Shown here: piece by piece, positions 7,281-15,089 of the stretch
Position numbering within the stretch: position 1 is the stretch's first letter
How the letters are laid out: each line of letters begins with the position of its first letter
Origin: Nannocystis sp. RBIL2
GTDB lineage: Bacteria; Myxococcota_A; Polyangia; Nannocystales; Nannocystaceae
Length of the DNA stretch: 64,000 nt
NCBI RefSeq assembly: GCF_026626745.1
Contig: NZ_JAPNJW010000002.1
Coordinates: 3,186,151-3,250,150, forward strand
Reading direction: 5' to 3'
Position numbers and translations under genes: made by a program
Notes under the pieces: model-generated
The model's database searches: none
The model's input: only the letters and a program-made list of their open reading frames with translations
Told to the model about the DNA's origin: nothing

Positions 7281-8777
7281 ATGAAATCGATTGCATTGTC
7301 GGCACCGCTGCTTCTCCTCTCCTTCGCCTCCGGCTGCGACACGCCCGGTGGGACCCCCGTGACCAATCCGCCGCCGGAGTGGACCTGCGACGCCGCGCGC
7401 TTCGACGCCGCCGACGGCTGCGACTGCGGCTGCGGTGCGCCCGATCCGGACTGCGACGGCGCCGGCTCGGCCGAACCCGGCACCGGCGTCGACAACTCTG
7501 CCTGCGACGCCTGCGTCGACGGCGACGGCCAGGCGCAGCGGTGCGTCAGCGTGACCGCGGCGCTCGAGGCGGCCGGCTTCATCGTCAGCCCGGCCGGCAC
7601 CAGCGACGACGGCGCCGAGCTCTACGATCTCACGCTCCTGCAGAAGAACGATCATCAGGACGCGCAGTCGGGCACCCACGAGCAGCACCTCACGCTCATC
7701 CACCGCAGCTTCGACCTGCCCATGAACCTGATCTCCACGGGCTACAGCAATTACCTCGGGTTCACGGAGGACGAGCTGACCACCCTCCTCGGCGGCAACC
7801 AGCTCATCTTGGACAAGCGCTTCCACAATGGCAACGGCGACGACTACGCCCACTTCACGCGCAAGCAGGTCGCCGACGACGCCCACGACGTCGTCGTGCG
7901 CCTGCGCGACCTTTATACCGGCGCGTGGCTCGGCTCGGGCCTCAGCAACGGCGGCGTCGACATGGTGAGCTTCCGCCAGCACTACCCCGACGACGTCGAC
8001 GCCACCGTCGCCTTCGGCGCGCCCTTCATGGTGCCCGAGGACGCGCGCTTCCTGGCCTTCTTCGACACCGTCGACGCCACGTGCCAGGACCGCCTCGAGG
8101 CCATCCAGCGCGCCGCTCTCGGCACCCAGCGCGCGGCAGTCGAGCCCGCGGTGATGGCCTCCGTCGCCGACGACTTCGGCGACACCTTCGACCGCGTCGA
8201 GCCTGCGCGCGCCTTCGAGGCCGCCGCGCTCTCCTACCCGTGGCTGTTCTGGCAGTACTTCGGCACCCCCGACGACTGCGCCGGTCTGCCCGACCCGGCG
8301 ATCGCCACGGCGGAGGAGCTGACCTCCGCGTTCTACGGCGTCACCAGCATCTTCGGCACCTACCCGATGTCCGACGCGTACCTGGCGTTCTTCGGCGCCT
8401 ACTTCTACGAGGTGCAGCGGAGCAGCGGCTGGCCGGCCTTGCCGCGCGCCGAGCTCGTCGCCGAGGGCCTCATCCCCGCCGACCTCGTCGACATGGAGCG
8501 CGGGCTCGTGCCCGACGGCGTGACAGTGCCGGAGTTCGACGCCGCCGAGAACAGCTCGCTCGAGGAGTTCGCCCGCCTCGGTGACGGCATCGCCTTCGTC
8601 TACTCCGAGCACGACCCGTGGGCCGCCGGCGCGGTCACCCCGGCGCCGATGAGCGGCAACCTCCGCTTCGACGTCAGCGACGGCAATCACCTCGCCATGT
8701 TCTCGTCGCTCTCGGAGGCCGATCGCGCCGCGCTGTCCGCCTTCCTCGAGACGAACCTCGGCATCGAGATCCCCTGA
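7281..8777 (+). CDS. S37-like tripeptidyl-aminopeptidase lipoprotein
   Basis: 498 residues. Signal peptide with lipobox SFASGC, lipidated Cys at residue 19. Residues about 36-90 are Cys-rich (CDCGCGAPDPDC, CDACVDGDGQAQRC). The rest resembles secreted peptidase family S37 (PS-10/tripeptidyl aminopeptidase): a conserved EQHLTLIHRSFDLPMNL region, the nucleophile elbow GLSNGG with Ser at about 222, then YSEHDPW (Asp near 445) and DGNHLAMF (His near 470). These enzymes release tripeptides from protein N-termini outside the cell. The assignment rests on motif order and fold-like features; the Cys-rich insert after the lipid anchor is a myxobacterial peculiarity. Confidence 0.78.
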   Translation: MKSIALSAPLLLLSFASGCDTPGGTPVTNPPPEWTCDAARFDAADGCDCGCGAPDPDCDGAGSAEPGTGVDNSACDACVDGDGQAQRCVSVTAALEAAGFIVSPAGTSDDGAELYDLTLLQKNDHQDAQSGTHEQHLTLIHRSFDLPMNLISTGYSNYLGFTEDELTTLLGGNQLILDKRFHNGNGDDYAHFTRKQVADDAHDVVVRLRDLYTGAWLGSGLSNGGVDMVSFRQHYPDDVDATVAFGAPFMVPEDARFLAFFDTVDATCQDRLEAIQRAALGTQRAAVEPAVMASVADDFGDTFDRVEPARAFEAAALSYPWLFWQYFGTPDDCAGLPDPAIATAEELTSAFYGVTSIFGTYPMSDAYLAFFGAYFYEVQRSSGWPALPRAELVAEGLIPADLVDMERGLVPDGVTVPEFDAAENSSLEEFARLGDGIAFVYSEHDPWAAGAVTPAPMSGNLRFDVSDGNHLAMFSSLSEADRAALSAFLETNLGIEIP

Positions 8778-8802
8778 GCGCGACACCGTCGCATCAGCAC
8801 GA

Positions 8803-8827
8803 GGAGCGCCTCTCGCCGAGGCGCTCC
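8803..8827. terminator. 9-bp stem hairpin after S37-like gene
   Basis: GGAGCGCCT (8803-8811) and AGGCGCTCC (8819-8827) form a perfect 9-bp stem with a 7-nt loop, beginning 26 nt after the stop codon. No U-tract follows, so it is a candidate 3'-end stabiliser or rho-aided terminator. The rest of the 330-bp gap to the next gene shows nothing else I recognise. Confidence 0.6.
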
Positions 8828-9107
8828 GCCGACAAAATGACAGCACTCATTGTCGGCAGCCATTCGCACGCAGCGCACCTCGCTCGATCCCGATACCGCA
8901 CACATCGGGGTCCTACCCGTCCCCTGCTCGCGTCGCGCCTTCGACGCGACGCCCTCGATCGACGCAGCGGTCGGTCGCGGCGGCTCGGCGTTCTCGCGGT
9001 CCCTGCGGGCGCAACGAGGTCGCCTCGACGGGGCGACTTCCCGCGGTTGCGCACCCGGCGAAGGGTGGTAAGAGCTCCTCGCTCTTTCTCGAGCACGGAG
9101 TTCTTCC

Positions 9108-9659
9108 ATGAGCCGATACAACATCGCGGTCATCGTCGGCAGCCTGCGCCGGGAGTCGTTCAATCGCAAGCTGGCGACCGCCCTCGCCCGGCTCGCGCCG
9201 CAGGAGTTCACGTTCAAGCAGCTCGAGATCGGCGACCTGCCGCTTTACGACCAGGACGACGACGCCGATCAGCCGGCGCCGACGAAGCGGCTCAAGGCGG
9301 AGATCCAGGCCGCGACCGGCCTGCTGTTCGTCACCCCCGAGTACAACCGCTCGATCCCGGGCGTGCTGAAGAACGCGATCGACCACGCCTCCCGGCCGTA
9401 TGGCCAGAGCGCGTTCGCCGGCAAGCCCGCGGGGGTGATCGGCGTGTCGGTCGGGGCCATCGGCACCGCCATCGCCCAGCAGCACCTCCGCGGCGTCCTC
9501 GCCTATCTCGACATGCCGACTCTCGGTCAGCCGGAGGCGTTCGTGCAGGCCAAAGAGGGCCTGTTCGACGAAGCGGGCGACATCGGCCCCGACAGCCGAA
9601 AGTTCTTGCAGGGGTGGGTGGACAAGTACGTCGCGTGGATCCGCCACCACGCGAAGTGA
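9108..9659 (+). CDS. NADPH-dependent FMN reductase
   Basis: 183 residues. The flavodoxin-like fold of the FMN_red family is clear: VIVGSLRRESFNRKLATAL (FMN phosphate-binding loop), FVTPEYNRSIPGVLKNAID (conserved PEYN motif) and PAGVIGVSVGAIGTAIA. Relatives such as ChrR/YieF reduce quinones, chromate or azo dyes with NAD(P)H and protect against oxidative stress. Cytosolic, no signal. It stands alone with 330 bp upstream, so it is probably transcribed by itself. Confidence 0.93.
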   Translation: MSRYNIAVIVGSLRRESFNRKLATALARLAPQEFTFKQLEIGDLPLYDQDDDADQPAPTKRLKAEIQAATGLLFVTPEYNRSIPGVLKNAIDHASRPYGQSAFAGKPAGVIGVSVGAIGTAIAQQHLRGVLAYLDMPTLGQPEAFVQAKEGLFDEAGDIGPDSRKFLQGWVDKYVAWIRHHAK

Positions 9660-9801
9660 GCCCCTCCGCCGCGATGCACCGCCCCGAAGAGGCTGCGAGC
9701 CACGAACGCGCCATTTCTCGGCGGAGCCTTCGTTCGATAGAGCCATGCGGGAGCGCTATGGCTCATCGACGCTGCTGGGTCAGCCTGTTAGGATGTGGGC
9801 A

Positions 9802-10181
9802 ATGCGACGGCTCGCCCTCTTCCTGGCCCTGGCGACCGGGTGTACGCCGATCCCCGTCGGGACATGGACACCGCGCGAACCAAGGGTCAGCGCCAGGACG
9901 GCCCACCCGGAGATCTACACCGAGTGCGAAGCCTTCATCGGGTTTCGTCAGTGCCGCCTCGCCGAGGTGAAAGACGGAAGGGCCAGCGACTCGGAGTTCG
10001 CCAAGGTTACGCAGGCCATGCGCGCCATGATTCGCCAGAGCTCCGCGCCGCAGTCAGCAACCTCTTCGAGCGGGCCTGCGCGCGCGAGTACCCTGTTCTG
10101 GGGTCATGTGGCCCAGTCCGCCTTGACCGCGCTTCTGAAGCCGTTCACCTCGTCCCGGTGAGCCTCGAAGTCACGCAGTGA
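9802..10181 (+). pseudogene. small lipoprotein gene with apparent -1 frameshift
   Basis: The ATG at 9802 begins MRRLALFLALATGC, a signal peptide with lipobox ATGC, and the frame continues with good codon bias to about position 10027 (VTQAMRAM). After that the same frame (stop 10159-10161) turns Ser/Ala-rich and loses bias, while the frame one base back gives a sensible C-terminus (HDSPELRAAVSNLFERAC, then LDRASEAVHLVPVSLEVTQ) ending at TGA 10179-10181. Joining the two predicts about 126 residues with Cys spacing typical of the other lipoproteins. It is a frameshifted gene or a one-base sequencing error near 10020-10030; I see no classical slippery site. Function unknown. Confidence 0.55.
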
Positions 10182-10245
10182 ACGCTCCGCTGCGCCCTTG
10201 CTGGGCCGACGAGCGGCGACCGGCGGCGCGGAGGCTCCACGCGAA

Positions 10246-11052
10246 TCACTCGCCCTTGCTCTTCGGCCGCTGCACCGGCACCAGCCGCTCGCCCACGCAC
10301 GACCCGCGCAGCCGCGGCAGGAACAGCCCCGGCCCGCCGCGCAGCAGCGCCTGAGCGACCGCCTCGGCCTCGTCCGGCCGCTGCTCGGCGCACAGCACCA
10401 GCACGCGCAGCACCTCGCGCTCGTCGGCCAGCAGGCCGCGAGCGAAGCGGCGCGCGTGCTCGTCCAGGCTCGCCAGCGCCGCCGCCGGCGCCCCGCGCTG
10501 CAATGCCGCCTGAGCCGCCTCGAGCAAGCGCCGCTCGGCGCCCGGACCCTCCTCCGCGCTCGCTGCATCCCCACTGCTCCCCGCGACGCCGCCGCTCTCC
10601 GCCGTCCCGCTGCTCCCCGCAGTCCCGCTCCGCCGCCCCGCCTGCTTCGTCGGCGACGGCTCGCTCGGCGGCGACGCCTCGATCGCAGTCGACGTCTCCG
10701 GGCTCGGAGCCTCGATCACCGCCGGCTCGCGCGGCGCCTCCGGTCGCGCCACCACCGCCGCGGGAGCGCTCGGCTCGGGGCGCGTCAACCAGCGCCCGCC
10801 GACCACCGCCGCCCCGACCACCACCACCGCCGCGATCGCCTTGAGGCTCGCCGCCGTCGCCGCCTTGCCGGCCAGCGCCTGCGTCGCGTTCGCCAGCGCC
10901 TCCGGGTCGGGCACCTCGGCCCCGCCGTCGTCGGGTCCCGCGGGCGGCGGCGCTTGCAGGCGCTGCCACACGCGCGCGAGCGCCTGCTCGTCCGGCGCGA
11001 CGCGGCGGGCCTGATGAATCAATCGCTGGATGTCCTCTTGTTCCTGGCTCAT
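10246..11052 (-). CDS. single-pass membrane protein, probable anti-sigma factor/regulator
   Basis: 268 residues. A short Glu/Arg-rich cytoplasmic segment (MSQEQEDIQRLIHQARRVAP) is followed by one membrane helix at about 70-94 (LKAIAAVVVVGAAVVGGRWL), an Ala/Pro/Ser-rich spacer and a helical TPR-like tail (LLEAAQAALQRGAPAAALAS, then REVLRVLVLCAEQRPDEAEAVAQALL). Its ATG overlaps the sigma factor stop by 4 bp (11049-11052), implying translational coupling. That layout is the usual one for an anti-sigma factor spanning the inner membrane. No zinc-finger motif is present, so the role comes from context. Confidence 0.78.
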   Translation of the reverse strand: MSQEQEDIQRLIHQARRVAPDEQALARVWQRLQAPPPAGPDDGGAEVPDPEALANATQALAGKAATAASLKAIAAVVVVGAAVVGGRWLTRPEPSAPAAVVARPEAPREPAVIEAPSPETSTAIEASPPSEPSPTKQAGRRSGTAGSSGTAESGGVAGSSGDAASAEEGPGAERRLLEAAQAALQRGAPAAALASLDEHARRFARGLLADEREVLRVLVLCAEQRPDEAEAVAQALLRGGPGLFLPRLRGSCVGERLVPVQRPKSKGE

Positions 11053-11612
11053 CGAACATCCTTCCCCAGCAGCCGCCGACGCGCGTGCGCCTTGGCGAAC
11101 GCCCGCTTCGCCTCGCGCAGCCGCGAATACACGGTGTTGACATTGACCTCGAGGATCGCCGCGATCTGCGGCGCCGACAGCTCCTCCACTTCGTGGAGCA
11201 CGAACACCTCGCGCTTGTCCTCGTCGAGCTCGGCCAGCAGCGAGTCGAGCATGCGCAGCGCCTCCGCGTCGAGCAGCACCTGGTCGGGCCCGCGGTCGTG
11301 GCTCGGCCACTCGACGGGCTCCGGGTCGAAGCTGTGGCGGCGCGCCCGGTCGCGGGACTTGCGGGCGATCCGCACCGCGATCGCGTACAGCCAGGTCCGG
11401 ATCGCCGCGCGGTGCTCGAACTCCGGCAGGCGCCGCTGCACCACGATGAACAGCTCGTGCAGCGCGTCCTCGACCGCCGCCGGCTGGACCCCCAGGCGTC
11501 CCAGCGCGCGCCACAGCTCGCGCGCGTGCGCGCGGTACAGCGCCGCCACCGCCTCGCGGGTCGGCGCGCCCGGGGCGGGCGGCGCGGCGGACTGCGGGCG
11601 GGCGGCGGGCAT
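11049..11612 (-). CDS. RNA polymerase sigma factor, sigma-70 family (ECF-like)
   Basis: 187 residues. Region 2 is visible at about 22-90 (ALYRAHARELWRALGRLG, VEDALHELFIVVQRRLPEF, IRTWLYAIAVRIARKSRDR) and region 4 at about 130-175 (LDEDKREVFVLHEVEELSAP, QIAAILEVNVNTVYSRLREA). There is no region 1.1 or 3, as in ECF factors. It lies 33 bp downstream of an envelope-protein gene and overlaps the membrane anti-sigma candidate, so the three probably form one transcript. Target promoters cannot be deduced here. Confidence 0.93.
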   Translation of the reverse strand: MPAARPQSAAPPAPGAPTREAVAALYRAHARELWRALGRLGVQPAAVEDALHELFIVVQRRLPEFEHRAAIRTWLYAIAVRIARKSRDRARRHSFDPEPVEWPSHDRGPDQVLLDAEALRMLDSLLAELDEDKREVFVLHEVEELSAPQIAAILEVNVNTVYSRLREAKRAFAKAHARRRLLGKDVR

Positions 11613-11645
11613 CGACTCCTTCGTCCGGCGGCGGCGACCGATCCG

Positions 11646-12851
11646 TCAGTTTTTCTCGCGGCCGAGGTGGACCTCGAGCCCCACCGCCGCCCGGAAGCCG
11701 ACGACGCCGGTCCGGATCAGCTCTGGCAGCGGCTCGACCGCGAACGAGTCGCGGGTGAGCGGCACCACCAGCGCCACGCTGCCCCACAGCGCGGTCCGCC
11801 GCGAGAACCGCCAGACCGCCCCGGGCTGCACCTCGACCGCCGCCCACAGCGTCCGCACCGTGCGCGCGCCCGTGAACCCCGAGCCGCGCACCACCAACGC
11901 GCCGAGCTCCACCCCCGCGCACAGCGGCAGCTCGACGAGCCCCGCGCCCGTCTTGCCCGCCCGGCGCAGGCGCGGCGTCGGGCACACCCGCAGCGCCGCC
12001 GCCCCGATCTGCGCGGCCGCGCCCACTCCCGCCGGCTCCGCGTATGCGCGCCGCCGCCCCGGCCACCAGCTCCCCGTCAGCTCGACCCGCACCCCGGGCA
12101 GGCGCAGCGCGTAACCGCCCAGCAGCCCGGCCCCGGCGCCCGGCAGCACCCCGGCCTCGAGCCCGACCGCCAGGCGCAGCGCGTGCCCGACCGCCACCCG
12201 CGGGCGCGGAGGCGCGAGCGGCTCGGCGGGTTCCACCGACGCCGGCGCGATGTCGCTCTCGCGGGGCGCGTCTTCGCGCGCGAGCGCCGGCTCGGACGGC
12301 GGCGGCGCTGGGATCTGCGGGCCCGCCGGGACCGTCGCGGCCGGCGGCGCGGGCTCCGGCACCGTCGCGGCCGGCGGCGCGGGCTCCGGCACCGTCCCGG
12401 CTGCCGGCGGCGCGGGCACCTGCCCCGCCTCCGGCTCCGGTCCGGCCCCCGCCTCCGCGCCGGACAGCGCCTTCTCGATGGCGATCGCCAGCGCCAGCGC
12501 CCCCGAGCGCGCCAGCTCCTCGCAGTCGCGGCCGCGCAGCGTCTTCTCTCCGCGGCTCCCGTCGCGCGCGATCACCAGGCGCAGGCGCCAGCCGGCCCCC
12601 TCGCGCTCGAGCACCCCCTGGCTCGTCAGCCCGGGGTAGCCGGACGGATCGGCCGCGGCCCCCAGATGTCCCGCGAGCCAGGCGCGGACCTCGTCGCTCT
12701 GCGGGCACCCGGGCGGGGCGCTCCACGCCAGCGCCGGCTGCGACGCCACCTGCCCCGCCGCCGGGCTCGCGTGGACCGGCCCGGCCGACAACGCCGCCAC
12801 CAGCGCCCCACAGGCGCCTGGGCCGAGACGATGCAGGCGAGCGCCGGGCAC
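11646..12851 (-). CDS. exported hypothetical protein with Pro-rich linker, linked to sigma factor
   Basis: 401 residues from the GTG at 12851 (the frame is open further upstream). The N-terminus (ALVAALSAGPVHASPAAGQ) looks like a signal peptide. Residues about 45-140 contain PPGCPQSDEVRAWLAGHLG and DCEELARSGALALAIAIEKAL, a small domain I have seen repeatedly in myxobacterial envelope genes. A Pro/Ala/Glu linker with PPAATVPEPA repeats follows (12338-12420), then about 190 residues of Gly-rich alternating strands that look like an outer-membrane barrel (GLLGGYALRLPGVRVELTG, ending GLEVHLGREKN). Position 33 bp upstream of the sigma factor suggests a sensor or client of the sigma/anti-sigma pair. 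Not a named family. Confidence 0.7.
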   Translation of the reverse strand: MPGARLHRLGPGACGALVAALSAGPVHASPAAGQVASQPALAWSAPPGCPQSDEVRAWLAGHLGAAADPSGYPGLTSQGVLEREGAGWRLRLVIARDGSRGEKTLRGRDCEELARSGALALAIAIEKALSGAEAGAGPEPEAGQVPAPPAAGTVPEPAPPAATVPEPAPPAATVPAGPQIPAPPPSEPALAREDAPRESDIAPASVEPAEPLAPPRPRVAVGHALRLAVGLEAGVLPGAGAGLLGGYALRLPGVRVELTGSWWPGRRRAYAEPAGVGAAAQIGAAALRVCPTPRLRRAGKTGAGLVELPLCAGVELGALVVRGSGFTGARTVRTLWAAVEVQPGAVWRFSRRTALWGSVALVVPLTRDSFAVEPLPELIRTGVVGFRAAVGLEVHLGREKN

Positions 12852-12957
12852 GGACGCGCTTCTTATCGTCGGCGCGAGGCGCTGTCCATCACGAGCCTCC
12901 GCCGCGCAGCTCGGCGCACTGCCGCGCTCCTCGTCGTCGCGCAGGCGACCGCTCCCC

Positions 12958-13770
12958 TCACTCGCTGCAGACGTCCCACAGCGCCTCGAGGTACGCGACG
13001 CGCAGCCCGTCGGTCGCCACGAGCACGAGCGTGCGGCCCCAGCTGCCGTAGCCGTCGGCGTCGTAGCAGCTCCACGCGTGTCCGTGCGCGAAGCGGTCGC
13101 CGTCCTCGCCCTCCTGCCCGCGCAGCCCGAAGCACCGCGTGTCGGCGCCGAACAGGCGCACGAACGCGGCGGCCGCCTCGTGCCTGCCGCCGAGGAGGTG
13201 GCAGGCCAGGGCGCGCGCCCGGACGTCGCCCAGCGCCTCGAAGCCGATCGGCTCGGCGTTCGCGGGCACCACCGCGGCCAGGACCGCGTCACGCCGCCCG
13301 GGCTCGGCCAGCCAGCCCTCGTCGGCGACCACCCCGAACACGCGATCGGCGAGGTCGTCCCGGGGCAATGCATCGTCTGTCTCGAAGGACATGTATGGAT
13401 AGACCCCCGGCGGCGCGCTGCGGCGGCCGCACGGCGCGTCGTCGATCTCCAGCGGCCAAGCCCGCCGCAGCGCCGCGATGCACGCCTCCGCGGTGAGCCG
13501 CGCGTCCTGGCCCGGCAGGGCCCTCGCCACCGCCGGCAGGAGGCCCGGCGGCTCGGGCTCGGATGGCTCCACAATCGCGCCGCCACGGCCGAGCCACGGA
13601 TACGCGGCGCGGACGTGGCGCAGCCCGGCGAGCAGCATGCCGACGAGATCGACGACATCGACCTCCGCGTCCTCGCGCGTCGTCTCCGAAGCGACCCCGT
13701 GGGCGCGGAGGAAGCGCTCGACGTGGCCGCGCAGCGCGGCGACGGCGACGGCAGGGACCCGCGGATGCAC
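12958..13770 (-). CDS. hypothetical protein
   Basis: 270 residues from a GTG at 13770; another GTG at 13824 would add 18 residues. No signal peptide. The sequence has an acidic helical N-terminus (VERFLRAHGVASETTREDAE) and a C-terminal part with LRGQEGEDGDRFAHGHAWSC and WGRTLVLVATDGLRVAYLEA, which could be a small enzymatic or immunity-like domain. I do not recognise the family. It is upstream of, and on the same strand as, the envelope/sigma genes with a 106-bp gap, so it could head that transcription unit. Confidence 0.6.
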   Translation of the reverse strand: MHPRVPAVAVAALRGHVERFLRAHGVASETTREDAEVDVVDLVGMLLAGLRHVRAAYPWLGRGGAIVEPSEPEPPGLLPAVARALPGQDARLTAEACIAALRRAWPLEIDDAPCGRRSAPPGVYPYMSFETDDALPRDDLADRVFGVVADEGWLAEPGRRDAVLAAVVPANAEPIGFEALGDVRARALACHLLGGRHEAAAAFVRLFGADTRCFGLRGQEGEDGDRFAHGHAWSCYDADGYGSWGRTLVLVATDGLRVAYLEALWDVCSE

Positions 13771-13878
13771 TGCGCCAGGTGTATCACGCGCCGCGGCGCC
13801 CGACACTCGCGGGCGCACGCCCACGCGGCCCGCGACGCGCCTCCTGCCATGCCCAGGCGGAGGCGCTCGCCGCTCGCG

Positions 13879-14844
13879 TCACGGACCGCACGCGCAGTCG
13901 CACAGCGCCGGGCTGTCCTCGGCCCAGCACTGCTGGTAGCCGAGCGGCTCGAACTCGCACGGCACGTCGTCGAGCAGCTCGAGCTCCACGCTCGGCGGCA
14001 CGTCGTCGCTCACTCGCCCCCAGTACGGGGTCTTCACCGCGTCGACCGGGTCGCACGAGTCCGGCGGGTTCAGGTCCAGGCAACCGAGGTCGGTGCGCAG
14101 ATACACCGGAATGCAGCGACCCACCGGCGGCTCGGCGTTGCACACGGGCTCGGCCGCGACCTCGTGCGTCGTCTCCACCCACAGGCAGCCGTTGAGCCCC
14201 GGAGAGCCCTGGAACTGATCGCAGCTCGCCTCGTCGGTGAGCGCGTCGCAATGGGCAGCCAGCGACCCGCACGCGGCCTGTCCGACGTTGATCGCGAAGT
14301 CGTAGCACCCGAGCGCCAGGCCCTGGACCTCGCAGTCGCACGCGCCCCAGTCCGCGGGGAGGTTGAACGGATCGAAGGGGAACACCACCGGCACCCCGTT
14401 GGGGTCGCAGTGGAGCGCCGGCGCTTCGCTGCCGCCGATCTCGCTGGCGCAGAAGCCGAACTCGCCCTCGCTCCAGTGGCAGCCGTCCGCGTCGACCTCG
14501 ATCGCCTGGCCGCCGGCGAACTGGCAGCCGGCCGCCACGCACGAGGCTTCGTCCGCGTATTGGGAGCAGTCGTCGACGCCCTCGGTGGTGGTCGACGGCT
14601 CGTCCGTCGTGTCACCGCTGGTGGTGTCGGACGGCTCGCCCGTGCTGTCGGGCGGCTTGCCCGTGCTGTCGGACGGCTCGCCCGTGCTGTCGGGTGGCTC
14701 GCCCGTGCTGTCGGACGGCTCGCTCGAGCTGTCGGAGGACTCACCGGCGGTGTCGGTCCATTCACCGAGGGAGTGCTTGTCGAGGCAAGCCGGCGACAGC
14801 GCAAGGAACATCAAGCTCAGGGGATAGGCGATAAGAAGACGCAA
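13879..14844 (-). CDS. Cys-rich lipoprotein with GEPSDST tandem-repeat linker
   Basis: 321 residues. The start is a TTG at 14844, chosen because it follows GAGGTG at good spacing and puts the signal peptide (LLIAYPLSLMFLALSPAC) at the N-terminus; the nearest upstream ATG would add about 30 unlikely residues. Lipobox LSPAC. A linker of 7-residue repeats (GEPSDST, GEPPDST, GKPPDST) follows, then a large Cys-rich domain (about 20 Cys) with ECXXY/ASC-type spacing and a CDCACGP end. Likely an outer-membrane lipoprotein. Function unknown. Confidence 0.8.
   Translation of the reverse strand: MRLLIAYPLSLMFLALSPACLDKHSLGEWTDTAGESSDSSSEPSDSTGEPPDSTGEPSDSTGKPPDSTGEPSDTTSGDTTDEPSTTTEGVDDCSQYADEASCVAAGCQFAGGQAIEVDADGCHWSEGEFGFCASEIGGSEAPALHCDPNGVPVVFPFDPFNLPADWGACDCEVQGLALGCYDFAINVGQAACGSLAAHCDALTDEASCDQFQGSPGLNGCLWVETTHEVAAEPVCNAEPPVGRCIPVYLRTDLGCLDLNPPDSCDPVDAVKTPYWGRVSDDVPPSVELELLDDVPCEFEPLGYQQCWAEDSPALCDCACGP
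14629..14741. repeat. 21-bp tandem repeat encoding lipoprotein linker
   Basis: Five 21-bp units, mostly of the form CCGTGCTGTCGGACGGCTCG plus one base, encode the 7-residue GEP(S/P)DST repeat. Units differ at a few positions. In-frame length keeps copy-number changes silent for the reading frame. Confidence 0.85.
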
Positions 14845-15041
14845 GGTACACCTCGTAGGTCGAAAGGTTCGGGGGAGCGCGGCGCGCGGCAGGTCGCTGC
14901 CGGTCGTCACGGTCCTTGAGTCCTGCCGCCCGCGTCGATCCATCGAAATTTTTTCTCGCCCCGTCTTTTTTTTCCGCGGGCGATCGCGCGCGCGGCCCGG
15001 TGAGGCGTGCACCGCGCTCGAGGCCCGACTGCCGCGAACAT

Positions 15042-15065
15042 GGGCATGTCTTTTCAAACATGCCC
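15042..15065. repeat. GGGCATGT/ACATGCCC hairpin downstream of rhomboid gene
   Basis: A perfect 8-bp stem, GGGCATGT (15042-15049) with ACATGCCC (15058-15065), around an 8-nt loop CTTTTCAA. It lies 24 bp after the rhomboid stop codon on the minus strand, the position of a terminator. It is a variant of the dispersed CATGTCC/GGACATG family. Confidence 0.7.
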
Positions 15066-15089
15066 CATCAGACACCCGCGCCACGGCCG

